A DNA stretch of 49,302 nucleotides from Desulfotignum sp. (GTDB lineage: Bacteria > Desulfobacterota > Desulfobacteria > Desulfobacterales > Desulfobacteraceae): positions 1-49,302 of the forward strand of contig JAGYOW010000023.1 in the NCBI GenBank assembly GCA_018399285.1. Direction: 5' to 3'. The notes under the pieces were generated by a model. That model was not told the origin of the DNA. It did not search any database and saw only the letters and a program-made list of their open reading frames with translations. Position 1 is the stretch's first letter, and the number at the start of each line of letters is the position of its first letter. Shown one piece after another: positions 8,468 through 16,305 of this stretch. The position numbers and the translations under genes are program-made.

Positions 8468-8697
8468 TATCCATTCTCCTGAATCGCGTCCAGCCGGTCA
8501 AGGATTTCCGATTCTCTTTTATCAAACTCCTGTTCAGTGATTCTGCCGGTTTCGAGCATCATGTACAGTTCGCTCAACTCGGTGGTCAATGATTCTGATT
8601 CACTTTTCTGCTCCTGCTGAACGGCATTGTGAATTTCCCTGAAAATCCACAACAGGCTTTTGGCGGGAAAAAATAAAATGTCATCAACCAGAAACAT
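8467..8697 (-). CDS. gvpG: Gas vesicle protein GvpG
   Basis: I place the start at ATG 8697, giving 76 residues beginning MFLVDDILFFPAKSLLWIF. This matches the GvpG layout: a hydrophobic N-terminus followed by REIHNAVQQEQ and a helical acidic tail (LYMMLETGRITEQEFDKRES). A longer frame reaching 8817 would overlap GvpF and adds nothing family-like. GvpG is a small accessory protein that works with GvpF/L during assembly. It begins 10 bp after the gvpF stop without a strong Shine-Dalgarno, which suggests translational coupling. Its stop overlaps the next start (TAATG at 8465-8469). Confidence 0.8.
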   Translation of the reverse strand: MFLVDDILFFPAKSLLWIFREIHNAVQQEQKSESESLTTELSELYMMLETGRITEQEFDKRESEILDRLDAIQENG

Positions 8698-8707
8698 GAC
8701 GCGCCAA

Positions 8708-9466
8708 TCAGACAGAGATCTGGATATGGACAAAATTATGGGGAGACCAGGGGCCATTGTATTCAAATGAAAAATGATCGTCAAACAGCCCTGCCGACTT
8801 GAAAACCCCTTCTTCAAACCGTTTCTGGTCTTCCCTGTGAATCAGGCATGCCAGGTTCATGACTTCATGCTCGTTCCGGCACCTGTTTTCTTTGATATCG
8901 TCGCAATAATCATCCAGAACATCCATCACCATGTCGGCATATTCTTCCCGGTTTTCATCCAGTTTTTCATTGAACATGCGGCCCAGTTCCAGTTTGGCTT
9001 CCTGGCCGGGGTCTCTGCCCCCACCAAAGTACCTGTCCCTGGCCGCTCTGATGTCAGGATGGGTGGAAATAAAATACTCAAAAATATTGGGAACATCATA
9101 TGAGACCCGAACCCCCATCTCGACTTTTCCGGAAACCATGGCAAACTGTTCCCGGAAAACCTTCCGGCTGTCTGACAAAATTTTCCGGATGGCTTTTTCA
9201 CCGTCGGCAATGATGCCAAAGGCCATGGGAAGCGGGGTCATCCGCTTCATGATCGTGTTCAAAACCGCATGATGGGCAGCGACATTTTTCCGCTGGGGTC
9301 TGATTTTCCTGTCGGGTACATTACTGACCACAGCTGAGATATTGCCTTCAACGATTGAATAGACATCAGACCCGTTGATGCCGATATCACCGAAAGTCAT
9401 TTCAGCATTTTCTTCCAAAACGGCATAAAGATACCGTCCGTTGTCTGTTGTGCGCTTATCGGGCAT
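8708..9466 (-). CDS. gvpF: Gas vesicle protein GvpF/GvpL family (copy 1)
   Basis: A 252-residue protein with the full GvpF/L pattern. It starts GRYLYAVLEENAEMTFGDIG, continues with ISAVVSNVP and AAHHAVLNTIMKRMTPLPMAFGII (the conserved LPMRFG-like site). A helical middle part follows, and it ends NLACLIHREDQKRFEEGVF, then FEYNGPWSPHNFVHI, the family's C-terminal GPWPPYSF motif. GvpF is a GvpA-interacting protein found at the gas-facing side in some organisms and is needed for assembly. The start has AAAGGA upstream. Two more family members lie at 14513-16230; this copy is next to gvpG, the classical arrangement. Confidence 0.93.
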   Translation of the reverse strand: MPDKRTTDNGRYLYAVLEENAEMTFGDIGINGSDVYSIVEGNISAVVSNVPDRKIRPQRKNVAAHHAVLNTIMKRMTPLPMAFGIIADGEKAIRKILSDSRKVFREQFAMVSGKVEMGVRVSYDVPNIFEYFISTHPDIRAARDRYFGGGRDPGQEAKLELGRMFNEKLDENREEYADMVMDVLDDYCDDIKENRCRNEHEVMNLACLIHREDQKRFEEGVFKSAGLFDDHFSFEYNGPWSPHNFVHIQISV

Positions 9467-9551
9467 CGATCATTATCCTTTCTCCACGCAATTTACACTG
9501 TTTATCCCGATCACCTGTGCGGATCTGCTTTGAAACAGATGATCCAATGCT

Positions 9552-9866
9552 TCAATACCTGATTTTAAACCCGCCGCCGGTATCTGGTTCACGGGCATGG
9601 CGCCGGATCTTACAGGCATCGGGTCTGTCTCCGAGGATCAGCTGGATATCCGCTTTTTCATTTTCAATTTCCCGGAGCCGATGATCGATGATATCGATAC
9701 GTCTCTGTGCTCCGGCCTTTTCCTTGATTTTTCTCGCCTTTTCCATTTCCAGGCAGCCGATACGCATGTACGCCATGTGGGGATGGGACTGATGATCGAC
9801 TTTGCCCGCATGGGTCCGGATATCCTGAATCCCTTTTATCGGTGATTTCCGTATTGTCTGCATCAT
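9552..9866 (-). CDS. Small unknown protein of the gas vesicle cluster
   Basis: The 104-residue frame has a proper AAGGA box before a double ATG (9866/9863) and sits in the same direction between gvpN (55 bp gap) and gvpF (85 bp gap). It is very basic. After HPHMAYMRIGCLEMEKARKI comes a predicted helix or coiled coil (EKAGAQRRIDIIDHRLREIE) and a short tail. I do not recognise a named family. Position and spacing argue that it is a real cluster component. The MAYMRIGCLEMEK segment looks conserved in style, as if binding a partner, but that is inference. Confidence 0.6.
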   Translation of the reverse strand: MMQTIRKSPIKGIQDIRTHAGKVDHQSHPHMAYMRIGCLEMEKARKIKEKAGAQRRIDIIDHRLREIENEKADIQLILGDRPDACKIRRHAREPDTGGGFKIRY

Positions 9867-9921
9867 ATTATATCCTTGATTGAACCATACAATTTAATGG
9901 ATGTTGACCGACAGAAGCCAC

Positions 9922-10872
9922 TTACATTCCGTCAATGAATTCATCGATTTTCTCGGGCAGTAACGGTGCGCCACTGCGGGTGACTTTTGTGGTATCCACA
10001 TTTAACACATCCCGGCAGATCTGCCTGAAAACAGGATTGTCCTTTGACGCTTCTCCCCCCATATGGTTCAATATTTTTCCAATTGCGATACAGGCACGAA
10101 TCGTGGGACGGTGATTATTGACTCCCATATGACGCACCTTTCTCACGATGTCGACAATCACCCGGGCATCTTTTTTGGACAGCTGTGATTTTGACATGGT
10201 TACTTCGACTTCGGTATTCCGGTCAAAATGATCCAGGGTGATGGTGATCAATCGATCCATGATGGCATCCTGGGTTTTATGAACACCGGCATATTCCCGG
10301 GGGTTGGAGGTAAAAATCGCCCGGAAGGAAGGATGCACCTGCAAATATCCCTGCCCCAGGCTGCGCAGACTGGGCAGATTGAGTATTTTTTCCTCCAGAA
10401 CGCTCAAAAACGCATTGTTGGCTTCCGGCCTGGACCGGGTGAATTCATCATACACCAGGGTGCATCCCTGCTGGCAGGCAATGGTCAACCGGTTGTCCGC
10501 CCACACGGTATTCATGCTTTCTTCCATTTTCATTACCGAATGAATATAATTGTCAACCACCTTGGCCTTTCGATACCCCGAGTCTTTTCCAATGAGATCG
10601 GAACTGCCGAATTCATCATCCCCATGGATCAGCATCACATTTCTTTTCAACTGTGCGGCCACATGAAATGCCAGCGTGGTTTTACCGGTACCGGCAGGCC
10701 CTGAAAAATGAACCGGATATCCCACCTGAAGGTAGGACAGGGCCCGCTCGGTAATATCCCGGACATAAGGTGTTTCCACAAATCCATGGCCCGGCTCGGG
10801 GGCGACGGTGTCATTTTTGGGAAAAGTCGTCCGTTTCCTTGTGTTTTCAATATTGTTGCGACTGATGGTCAT
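9922..10872 (-). CDS. gvpN: Gas vesicle AAA+ ATPase GvpN (MoxR-like)
   Basis: I choose ATG 10872 (AGGAG seven bases upstream), giving 316 residues; the longer frame to 11016 lies inside the preceding gene. The N-terminal part reads FVETPYVRDITERALSYLQV, the typical GvpN opening. The P-loop is GPAGTGKTTLAFHVA, Walker B is CTLVYDEFTRS, and sensor 1 is AIFTSNPREYAGVHKTQDA, followed by the DRLITI segment. GvpN is a MoxR-family AAA+ ATPase that is needed for efficient growth of gas vesicles and is usually next to gvpC. Here too it follows a GvpC-like gene, 37 bp downstream. The family call is secure. Confidence 0.95.
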   Translation of the reverse strand: MTISRNNIENTRKRTTFPKNDTVAPEPGHGFVETPYVRDITERALSYLQVGYPVHFSGPAGTGKTTLAFHVAAQLKRNVMLIHGDDEFGSSDLIGKDSGYRKAKVVDNYIHSVMKMEESMNTVWADNRLTIACQQGCTLVYDEFTRSRPEANNAFLSVLEEKILNLPSLRSLGQGYLQVHPSFRAIFTSNPREYAGVHKTQDAIMDRLITITLDHFDRNTEVEVTMSKSQLSKKDARVIVDIVRKVRHMGVNNHRPTIRACIAIGKILNHMGGEASKDNPVFRQICRDVLNVDTTKVTRSGAPLLPEKIDEFIDGM

Positions 10873-10909
10873 GGTTATCTCCTGATCGGGGGGTGAAAAC
10901 GCCCTGCAT

Positions 10910-11815
10910 CTATCCGGCTTGGGTAAAATCCTTTGCCTGCTCGATCCATTTATGCACATCCACAATGCGTGAAGACTCCCCCAACAATTCACGAAGCGCT
11001 TCCGGTGTTGCTTCACTCAGTTGCTTAAACGTATAGACACCTGACAGGTTCAGTTGATTCAGCCGTCCCGGTCCGATACCCGCAATACGGGTCAAATCGT
11101 CCTGAACAGATGCTTCGACAACCGGTTTTTCTCCCTCATCATCGGTATTTCTTTCAGTGCGGTCTGTTTCATTTGAGTCACCCATTGCGGATGATGTATC
11201 CGTTTCCCGGGTCCGGGCAGAAAATTGTGCCTTGGCAGACGGTTTTGACCCTACCGGTTCAGGAAATTCATCCACCGGTTCCATTTTTTTTTTAGGGGAC
11301 CACCAGGCAGACCGGGCTTCGGCAAGATCATCGGCAAACGCCCTACGATCCCGGGCCGCCAGTTTTAAAAGATCGATCACGGATTTTGAAAGTTCGGCAT
11401 GAAACTTTTGGCGATTTTTCCGGTCTTCCCTGGCGCGCTTATCGTGACCATCATGAAAGGTTCTCAACCGGTCAACGGTTTGTGTCTTTATATCCAAAAC
11501 CGACCCTGCGGTGTTTTCCAGGACGTCACGTAAATTTGAACACAGTTTTTCAGCCATATCCTTGCGTTCCTTTTCAAATTCATCCAGCATATCGGATACA
11601 CCGGCCCTGAGATCGGTTAAATAATCATCCCTTTTCTTTTTCTCAGCCGCCGCCATTTTCCGATGGGTGTTTCGGAACTGTTTCCGCATCTGTACAGCAC
11701 CTGATTGCAGCACGGCCACATCGATTCCCAGACTGTTTATGAACTGTTCTCTTTTTTCAGTCAAATGGTTGGTATCGTCTCTCAAACGGGTCATCTCTTC
11801 GGCAAATCGGCCCAT
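10910..11815 (-). CDS. GvpC-like coiled-coil protein with C-terminal helix-hairpin-helix domain
   Basis: The start is ATG 11815 (AAGGAG seven bases upstream), giving 301 residues. Residues 1-170 are nearly all helical and charged, with repeated blocks of the GvpC kind: an aromatic residue, then R-x-x-x-A, then L-x-x-L (for example LDEFEKERKDMAEKL and LRTFHDGHDKRAREDR), ending RRAFADDLAEARSAWW. An acidic, Ser/Thr-rich linker (about 171-235) follows. The last 60 residues form an HhH domain (LTRIAGIGPGRLNQL, VYTFKQLSEATPEAL). GvpC strengthens the outside of the gas vesicle shell. The position between gvpA and gvpN is exactly where gvpC normally sits. The HhH fusion is unusual and may serve protein rather than DNA binding. 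The GvpC relation is by pattern only. Confidence 0.65.
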   Translation of the reverse strand: MGRFAEEMTRLRDDTNHLTEKREQFINSLGIDVAVLQSGAVQMRKQFRNTHRKMAAAEKKKRDDYLTDLRAGVSDMLDEFEKERKDMAEKLCSNLRDVLENTAGSVLDIKTQTVDRLRTFHDGHDKRAREDRKNRQKFHAELSKSVIDLLKLAARDRRAFADDLAEARSAWWSPKKKMEPVDEFPEPVGSKPSAKAQFSARTRETDTSSAMGDSNETDRTERNTDDEGEKPVVEASVQDDLTRIAGIGPGRLNQLNLSGVYTFKQLSEATPEALRELLGESSRIVDVHKWIEQAKDFTQAG

Positions 11816-11907
11816 CGCGTTTCTCCTTGTCATTGAGATTTTTAAATGAAAAGAACGGTACGTCACCCCGGTCTTTCATGTTCAATGTGCCCCCTGTTTT
11901 CATGGGT

Positions 11908-11935
11908 GTTGCAAAAAAACACTGTTTTTTGCAAC
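11908..11935 (-). terminator. Hairpin in the gvpA-gvpC spacer
   Basis: A perfect 11-bp inverted repeat (GTTGCAAAAAA and its complement) with a 6-nt loop lies about 100 bp after gvpA. Attenuating hairpins after gvpA are known from other gas vesicle operons and let gvpA be expressed in excess over downstream genes. It is not followed by a separate T run. Confidence 0.55.
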
Positions 11936-11971
11936 TATGGCGAGCACGCCCCAATTTTTCGCCCATTGGCA

Positions 11972-12022
11972 AAGACCTTTCCACGAGAAAAAAGAGGCGA
12001 GTACGTTTTCAGGAAAGGTCTT
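11972..12022 (-). terminator. Second inverted repeat directly after gvpA
   Basis: The arms AAGACCTTTCC (11972-11982) and GGAAAGGTCTT (12012-12022) are perfectly complementary over 11 bp with a 29-nt loop. The structure begins 16 bp after the gvpA stop and could stabilise the gvpA message or cause partial termination. Confidence 0.5.
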
Positions 12023-12037
12023 CTTCACCCCAAAAAA

Positions 12038-12251
12038 TCAGGCAGGGGCGGCAGCGGACGCTGTGAGGCCAATGGCTTCGGCGTACTTCCAGATAGGTTT
12101 CAACCGATGCAATGACAACCCTTGCTTCATTGGAAATCCAGTTCGATCCCCACAAGAGAAATCTTTGCCCAGGCATCGATAACGATCCCTTTGTCGGGAT
12201 ACGATCGATCACCTCTGCCAGACTTGATGGATAGTGGTTTTGAACTGCCAT
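12038..12251 (-). pseudogene. gvpA: Major gas vesicle protein GvpA, frameshifted
   Basis: From ATG 12251 the protein begins MAVQNHYPSSLAEVIDRI, the classical GvpA opening. The frame is then lost. In another frame KGIVIDAWAKISLVGIEL follows, then EARVVIASVETYL, and finally KYAEAIGLTASAAAPA with a stop at 12038. About three single-base changes (one missing base before GACAAA, one extra near 12130, one extra before GTACGCC) restore a normal GvpA of about 70 residues. GvpA is the small hydrophobic protein that forms the ribbed shell. All other gvp genes here are intact, and no second gvpA is in the window. Either the sequence is wrong here, another copy exists elsewhere, or the strain lost its gas vesicles recently. 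Confidence 0.85.
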
Positions 12252-12589
12252 AACCAAATCTCATAACATGGTGTTGAAAAAATGCGAAGCCATATACTGC
12301 TTCTGCAGTGAATGCAACCCACTGATTGTCACTTCAAGTTATATGCCAGCGGGCATCCCAAAACAAAAAACCAAAAAAATCATTTAATTCAACAAGTTGA
12401 CTTTTCCATACCCGATCATTTCTTACGCTGAGTGCCGAGGAGATCACAGCCATTGAGCAAACAGTTTAACATTTTGTAATAACCATCATGGCCTGGGAGA
12501 CCACAACAAATGATGAAAGTATAAGCAGTCAGGTATTCACTTAAAACTTAACACTTAACACTTAAAACTTAACACTTTCATATAAAACT
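12252..12589 (-). promoter_or_regulatory. gvpA upstream region
   Basis: About 340 bp lie between the response-regulator gene and gvpA, with no gene. This is the natural place for a gvpA promoter. The best sigma-54-like match on the minus strand is TGGCATATAACTTGAA (12333-12348), but the -12 GC is GA, so it is weak. A short dyad TCAACaaGTTGA (12389-12400) lies upstream of it and could be an operator. At the far end is the heptamer array at 12539-12573. Confidence 0.35.
12539..12573. repeat. Five-unit heptamer array (ACTTAAM)
   Basis: Five 7-bp units ACTTAAA/ACTTAAC in tandem. This is the reverse complement of the unit at 6204-6259, so the two arrays form a long-range inverted repeat around gvpA to gvpM. 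Confidence 0.9.
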
Positions 12590-12964
12590 TCACCCGCAAA
12601 GATCCAGAGCTGTTAATATTTCCTGGTTTTGAAACGGTTTTGAAATAAATCCGGAAATATGTTTTTCATCAAGGGCGTTTTTAATTCTCGGATCGTCTTT
12701 GTAGAAATACCCGGAGACCAGGAAAATTTTTGCATCCGGGGCGATTTCATGAATTTTTTCAGCCAGGTCCAGGCCTTCGATGTCAGGCAGTTTGGCATCG
12801 ACCAGAACCGCTCTGAATTCAGTTTTTCGGATGAGTTCAAGGGCCTGGTGGCCATTCAAGGCATTTTGAGATAATATGCTGTTCTGGGCCAGAAGGTTCT
12901 GCAATGCCCAGCACATATCCGGTTCATCATCTACAATCAGGTAAATCTCTTTTTGATGTGTCAT
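12590..12964 (-). CDS. Single-domain response regulator (CheY-like receiver)
   Basis: This 124-residue protein consists of one receiver domain with nothing added. The acidic pair is LIVDDEPDM (D12, D13), the phospho-acceptor is D56 in VLVDAKLPDI, the Thr/Ser position is in IFLVSGYFY, and the conserved Lys is in SKPF near residue 107. With no output domain it must act through a partner, for example as a phosphate carrier between the kinase upstream and the NtrC-type activator at 18999-20453. It starts 39 bp after the histidine kinase stop in the same direction. Its placement inside a gas vesicle cluster suggests control of vesicle formation, which is inference. Confidence 0.85.
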   Translation of the reverse strand: MTHQKEIYLIVDDEPDMCWALQNLLAQNSILSQNALNGHQALELIRKTEFRAVLVDAKLPDIEGLDLAEKIHEIAPDAKIFLVSGYFYKDDPRIKNALDEKHISGFISKPFQNQEILTALDLCG

Positions 12965-13003
12965 GACAGTTTCATTCCCCCGCAGGGTGGCAGCATCCGG
13001 CCT

Positions 13004-14482
13004 TCATATCCTGGGCAGTCGGACGATGATGGTACACCCTTCCCCTTCTTTGCTTTCAACTTCGACAGTGCCCATGTGCTGTTTGATAATGGAATAGGAA
13101 ATGGAAAGGCCCAGGCCTGTGCCGCGCCCCACAGGAGATGTGGTATAGAAGGGGTCGAATATTTTATCAAGGTTTTGTTTTGAGATCCCCGGGCCGTTAT
13201 CGACCAGCTTCAAGATCACATCCCTGCCTGAACTGATTATGGAAAGCGTGATCACCCCGCTGTCCGGCATGGCTTGAATGGCATTTAAAAACAGATTGAT
13301 CAACACCTGCTGCAGCATGCTGGTATTGGCATAGACCATCACATTCCCGGGGCACAGGTTTATGTTAATGATAATTTTCCGGATTTTTGCCTGGTTCCGG
13401 ATCAAAAGAACGGTTTCTTTGACCAGGGCATTGATGGAGACCTCCTCCATGTTCAAGCGGGTTGAGGGGCGGGCATATCTCAACAGGTTTTCAATGATGA
13501 TGGACGTCCTCTGGATACCGGCATAAATTTTTTCCGCACACTCTTTTTGAAATTCCGGACCGATATCCTCCTTGAGCAGAAACTGTGCCGCAGAAGAGCA
13601 GATGGCAAGGGGATTACGAATTTCATGGGCAATGCCGCCGGCCATCACGCCCAGTGCCGCAAACTTCTGGGACCTCAAGATTTCCGCTTCCAGTTTCAGC
13701 CGCTCGGTTAAATCACGGCCCACACCCACAATGGCGGTTGTCCTGGCATTGTCATCCTTCATGGGTGAAAAAACCCAGGAAACATGAACCATGTTCCCCT
13801 TTTTTGTGACCAGATCCCATTCCACCTGGTGTGATTTTTTGCCGTAGATCATCTCAGCAAAGATCGCACGCACATCGTGTTGATTCCCGGGGGATACATA
13901 CCCCACAAAACGACTGCCTTCGACCGCTGAAAAGGGGTAACCCGAAATTTTTTCCATGGCAGGATTCCAGGAGAGAATTCTGCCGGAGATATCCGTGGAA
14001 ATGACAATATCCGTGGCACTGTCGATGATGCTGGCCAGATGCCGTTCAACCCGTCGAACCTCTTCACCGAGTCGGATCTGTTCTGTCACGTCATCCATAA
14101 GGAGCATCACGTTTTCCACAACCCCTTTCCAGGTGAATGGAAAGATCCGGTAATAATAAATACTCAAAGGAAGGCCTGGCGCCCGATAAGACATGCGTTT
14201 TCCCTCTGTGGCACGACCGCTTTGAAATACCTGTCGGATCTGCTGCGGGAGGTTCATGGTCGTTAAAATAACGGGAGGGAACACGTCCTTCAGGGGAAAC
14301 CCGATGGTATTGCTTCGGATCCGGCGGCTTTTTTTCAAAAAATTCGGGTTGGCCGCGATGATTTTCATATCACGGTCCACCATCAAAACAGAGCTGGGGA
14401 TGGCATCCAGAAGCATGGTATACAATTTTTGGTGACGTTTTACTTCCGCTGAAAGCGAACTATCTGATATCAACAGTTCCAT
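13004..14482 (-). CDS. Soluble PAS sensor histidine kinase
   Basis: This 492-residue kinase has no membrane segment. It has two PAS domains (about residues 15-130 and 145-262), the second with a standard PAC end (VGVGRDLTERLKLEAE). Next come the HisKA box GGIAHEIRNPLAI with the phospho-acceptor H286, the N box LINLFLNAIQAM, and G boxes DNGPGIS and GRGTGLGLSI. All catalytic motifs are intact. It likely senses an intracellular signal such as redox or a ligand through PAS; which one cannot be told. It is followed by the receiver gene (39 bp) and preceded by gvpF/L, so it is embedded in the gas vesicle operon. The start at 14482 has AGGAG at a somewhat long distance. Confidence 0.9.
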   Translation of the reverse strand: MELLISDSSLSAEVKRHQKLYTMLLDAIPSSVLMVDRDMKIIAANPNFLKKSRRIRSNTIGFPLKDVFPPVILTTMNLPQQIRQVFQSGRATEGKRMSYRAPGLPLSIYYYRIFPFTWKGVVENVMLLMDDVTEQIRLGEEVRRVERHLASIIDSATDIVISTDISGRILSWNPAMEKISGYPFSAVEGSRFVGYVSPGNQHDVRAIFAEMIYGKKSHQVEWDLVTKKGNMVHVSWVFSPMKDDNARTTAIVGVGRDLTERLKLEAEILRSQKFAALGVMAGGIAHEIRNPLAICSSAAQFLLKEDIGPEFQKECAEKIYAGIQRTSIIIENLLRYARPSTRLNMEEVSINALVKETVLLIRNQAKIRKIIININLCPGNVMVYANTSMLQQVLINLFLNAIQAMPDSGVITLSIISSGRDVILKLVDNGPGISKQNLDKIFDPFYTTSPVGRGTGLGLSISYSIIKQHMGTVEVESKEGEGCTIIVRLPRI

Positions 14483-14499
14483 GATTCATCATTACTCCT

Positions 14500-14520
14500 G
14501 TCTGTAATGGTATTACAGAC
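14500..14520 (-). promoter_or_regulatory. Perfect hairpin at gvpF/L stop before the kinase
   Basis: GTCTGTAAT and ATTACAGAC form a perfect 9-bp stem with a 3-nt loop. The stem contains the stop codon of the upstream gvpF/L gene and ends just before the AGGAG of the kinase gene. It could tune kinase translation or protect the upstream message. Confidence 0.45.
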
Positions 14521-15370
14521 ATTGAAATCCCCTCTGGGTACCGGGAAAATCTGTGCCAATATTATTTTTGCCATCGCCCTGATTCGTGCTTATGTCCGGC
14601 TCATGATCCACAAAAGAAAACGGCGGCCAGGGGCCGCTGATCATGTTCCGGATGGACCGCATGTCCCGGGTCTGTTCAAAACGGGATTGAAAGATGTCAA
14701 GATACGTTTTCCGGATCAAAAAATACAGGGACACCAGCCGCTGTTTCTGATGGGGCATATTTTCATTCTGACATGACAAATCAGCGGCAGCATCCTCCCA
14801 TGCCCGGTTTTCCTGTTTCACCTCGACATATGTCCCCCGCAACTGCCTGAGAAGGGTCTGGATTTTTTCCTGCACATCCCCCCGGGATCGGCCCTGCCGG
14901 TCAAAAAACGCTTTGCGGTCATGGAGAAAGGCGGTCCCCGGTGTTTTCCTTTGGACGGGATGCACTGTTTTGTTTTCAGGGTTGCATGGTCCCGAAGGGG
15001 GGATGATGAGCCTTATACACATCTCTGTGTGCCCATGAAGTGTTTTCAATTGACGAAAATACACCCTTTCTTTTTTCTCAATCGCCGCTGTCAGTCGTGT
15101 GCGCTGCCGGAAGAATTCACCGAACCGCATGGGAAGAACCGTCTGTCGCTGATGATAGGCACAGATGACATCATTATAGGCCAGCAGGGTTTTTACATCA
15201 GAAAGCGGTTTTTTATTCAATATGGATACTGCAACGGCAATATCCGTAAAACAGATCTCGTGAACTGCTTCCCCGTCAATGCCATATATGGCAGTATTTT
15301 TTTCCATTTCGTTCCGCATAAGCATGCAGTAGACCAGATATCCACTTTTATTCACTGTCAGGTTTCCCAT
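14513..15370 (-). CDS. Gas vesicle protein GvpF/GvpL family (copy 2)
   Basis: This 285-residue protein is a diverged member of the GvpF/L family. The opening is GYLVYCMLMRNE with a later VAVSILNKKPLSDVKTLLAYN. The family site QRQTVLPMRFGEFF is well preserved, and the C-terminal RNMISGPWPPFSFVDHEPD is the hallmark end. A central basic region (about 125-170) replaces the usual helical part. It continues about 25 residues past the hallmark, which is unusual. It overlaps copy 3 by 13 bp, so the two are translationally coupled and may act as a pair. GvpF/L proteins bind GvpA during assembly. Confidence 0.82.
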   Translation of the reverse strand: MGNLTVNKSGYLVYCMLMRNEMEKNTAIYGIDGEAVHEICFTDIAVAVSILNKKPLSDVKTLLAYNDVICAYHQRQTVLPMRFGEFFRQRTRLTAAIEKKERVYFRQLKTLHGHTEMCIRLIIPPSGPCNPENKTVHPVQRKTPGTAFLHDRKAFFDRQGRSRGDVQEKIQTLLRQLRGTYVEVKQENRAWEDAAADLSCQNENMPHQKQRLVSLYFLIRKTYLDIFQSRFEQTRDMRSIRNMISGPWPPFSFVDHEPDISTNQGDGKNNIGTDFPGTQRGFQCL

Positions 15371-16230
15371 TCTATTGTTTGACAGAAACTGTAGGGCGGC
15401 CAGGGGCCGGACACATTTATGGTCAGCCCCATTGGCAAAAATGATGCCGCGGCCTCTGAGGTCTTTTGCAAAAAAGAGGCCCTGTGTTTGCTATGGACCA
15501 GGAAAGCGAGATTAAACACCATTTCCGGCTCATTGTTTTTTTCAGTAACAATTTTTCTGGCAGAAAACCGGTTGCTTTCTTCTGCCAGGTGCGAGATAAA
15601 CTCCCCGCGGGTTTCTTGGGTCCATTTTTTGATTCCAGTATCCAGTTGTTTTTTAAATTGCTGTTCGGCAATGTATTTTTTTCCCGGTGACAGGGTGTCC
15701 AGAAGGTTTTTCTGGTCTTTAAATTCTGTTCCGGTCAGAAAAGTTCCGATCTTTTTTTTATCCAAAAACCCCTTGACACTGAATTCATGTTTGTGTCTGG
15801 TCTGATCCAGAAAATCAGAGATCAGCCCGGAGTTATGCATAAGGGTTTTCCAGAGGGCATCCATGGATGAAAAAAGGGTGGCAAACCTCACCGGATACAC
15901 CGGCCCCTCCTGCATCACGCGTTCAATCACTTTTTCATGGCGTATGGCCCGCGGGCCGATCCAGTCAATATCCTTCATGTTCTGTTCAGCCGATGTGCCC
16001 GTAAACATCTCAAGGGGAACCCTGCTGTACACCGCCATTAAACTTCTTTTGAACAACGCATTCGCGTTGCTGGTCGTTTGGTTGCCAAAGATTGCCCCGG
16101 CCGAAACGTTATCCAGTGATTCAACGCTGACCGGGACATCGTTTTGAACGCCGGCGACCGCCGAAAGGTCTAAGGCGACAGGATGGGTGACACAATACAG
16201 GTAAACAGCGTTCCGGTCCGGATCTATCAT
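15358..16230 (-). CDS. Gas vesicle protein GvpF/GvpL family (copy 3)
   Basis: A 290-residue GvpF/L protein. The N-terminal strand is NAVYLYCVTHPVAL. The middle holds WIGPRAIRHEKVIERVMQEG, then VYPVRFATLFSS (the LPMRFG-like site). After a Lys-rich helical region come FNLAFLVHSKHRASFLQKT and the end LTINVSGPWPPYSF. It is clearly a family member but shares little with copies 1 and 2, so the paralogues are old and probably specialised. The start at 16230 has AAAGGA seven bases upstream. It lies 75 bp after the CDC48-like ATPase gene. Confidence 0.88.
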   Translation of the reverse strand: MIDPDRNAVYLYCVTHPVALDLSAVAGVQNDVPVSVESLDNVSAGAIFGNQTTSNANALFKRSLMAVYSRVPLEMFTGTSAEQNMKDIDWIGPRAIRHEKVIERVMQEGPVYPVRFATLFSSMDALWKTLMHNSGLISDFLDQTRHKHEFSVKGFLDKKKIGTFLTGTEFKDQKNLLDTLSPGKKYIAEQQFKKQLDTGIKKWTQETRGEFISHLAEESNRFSARKIVTEKNNEPEMVFNLAFLVHSKHRASFLQKTSEAAASFLPMGLTINVSGPWPPYSFCQTIEWET

Positions 16231-16305
16231 TTGGGGGTCCTTTGGGTGTCATGGTGGTTTCATTTTAAAATCATGTCGGTGTCATGGCCGTTCACCCTGG
16301 ATCTG

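Noticed and set aside
10872..11016. Longer N-terminus for GvpN
   Set aside because: It would overlap the GvpC-like gene, lacks family sequence, and the ATG at 10872 has a good ribosome binding site.
12333..12348. Sigma-54 promoter directly upstream of gvpA
   Set aside because: TGGCATATAACTTGAA has a fair -24 box but GA replaces the essential -12 GC, so I do not call it as a promoter and only mention it in the region note.
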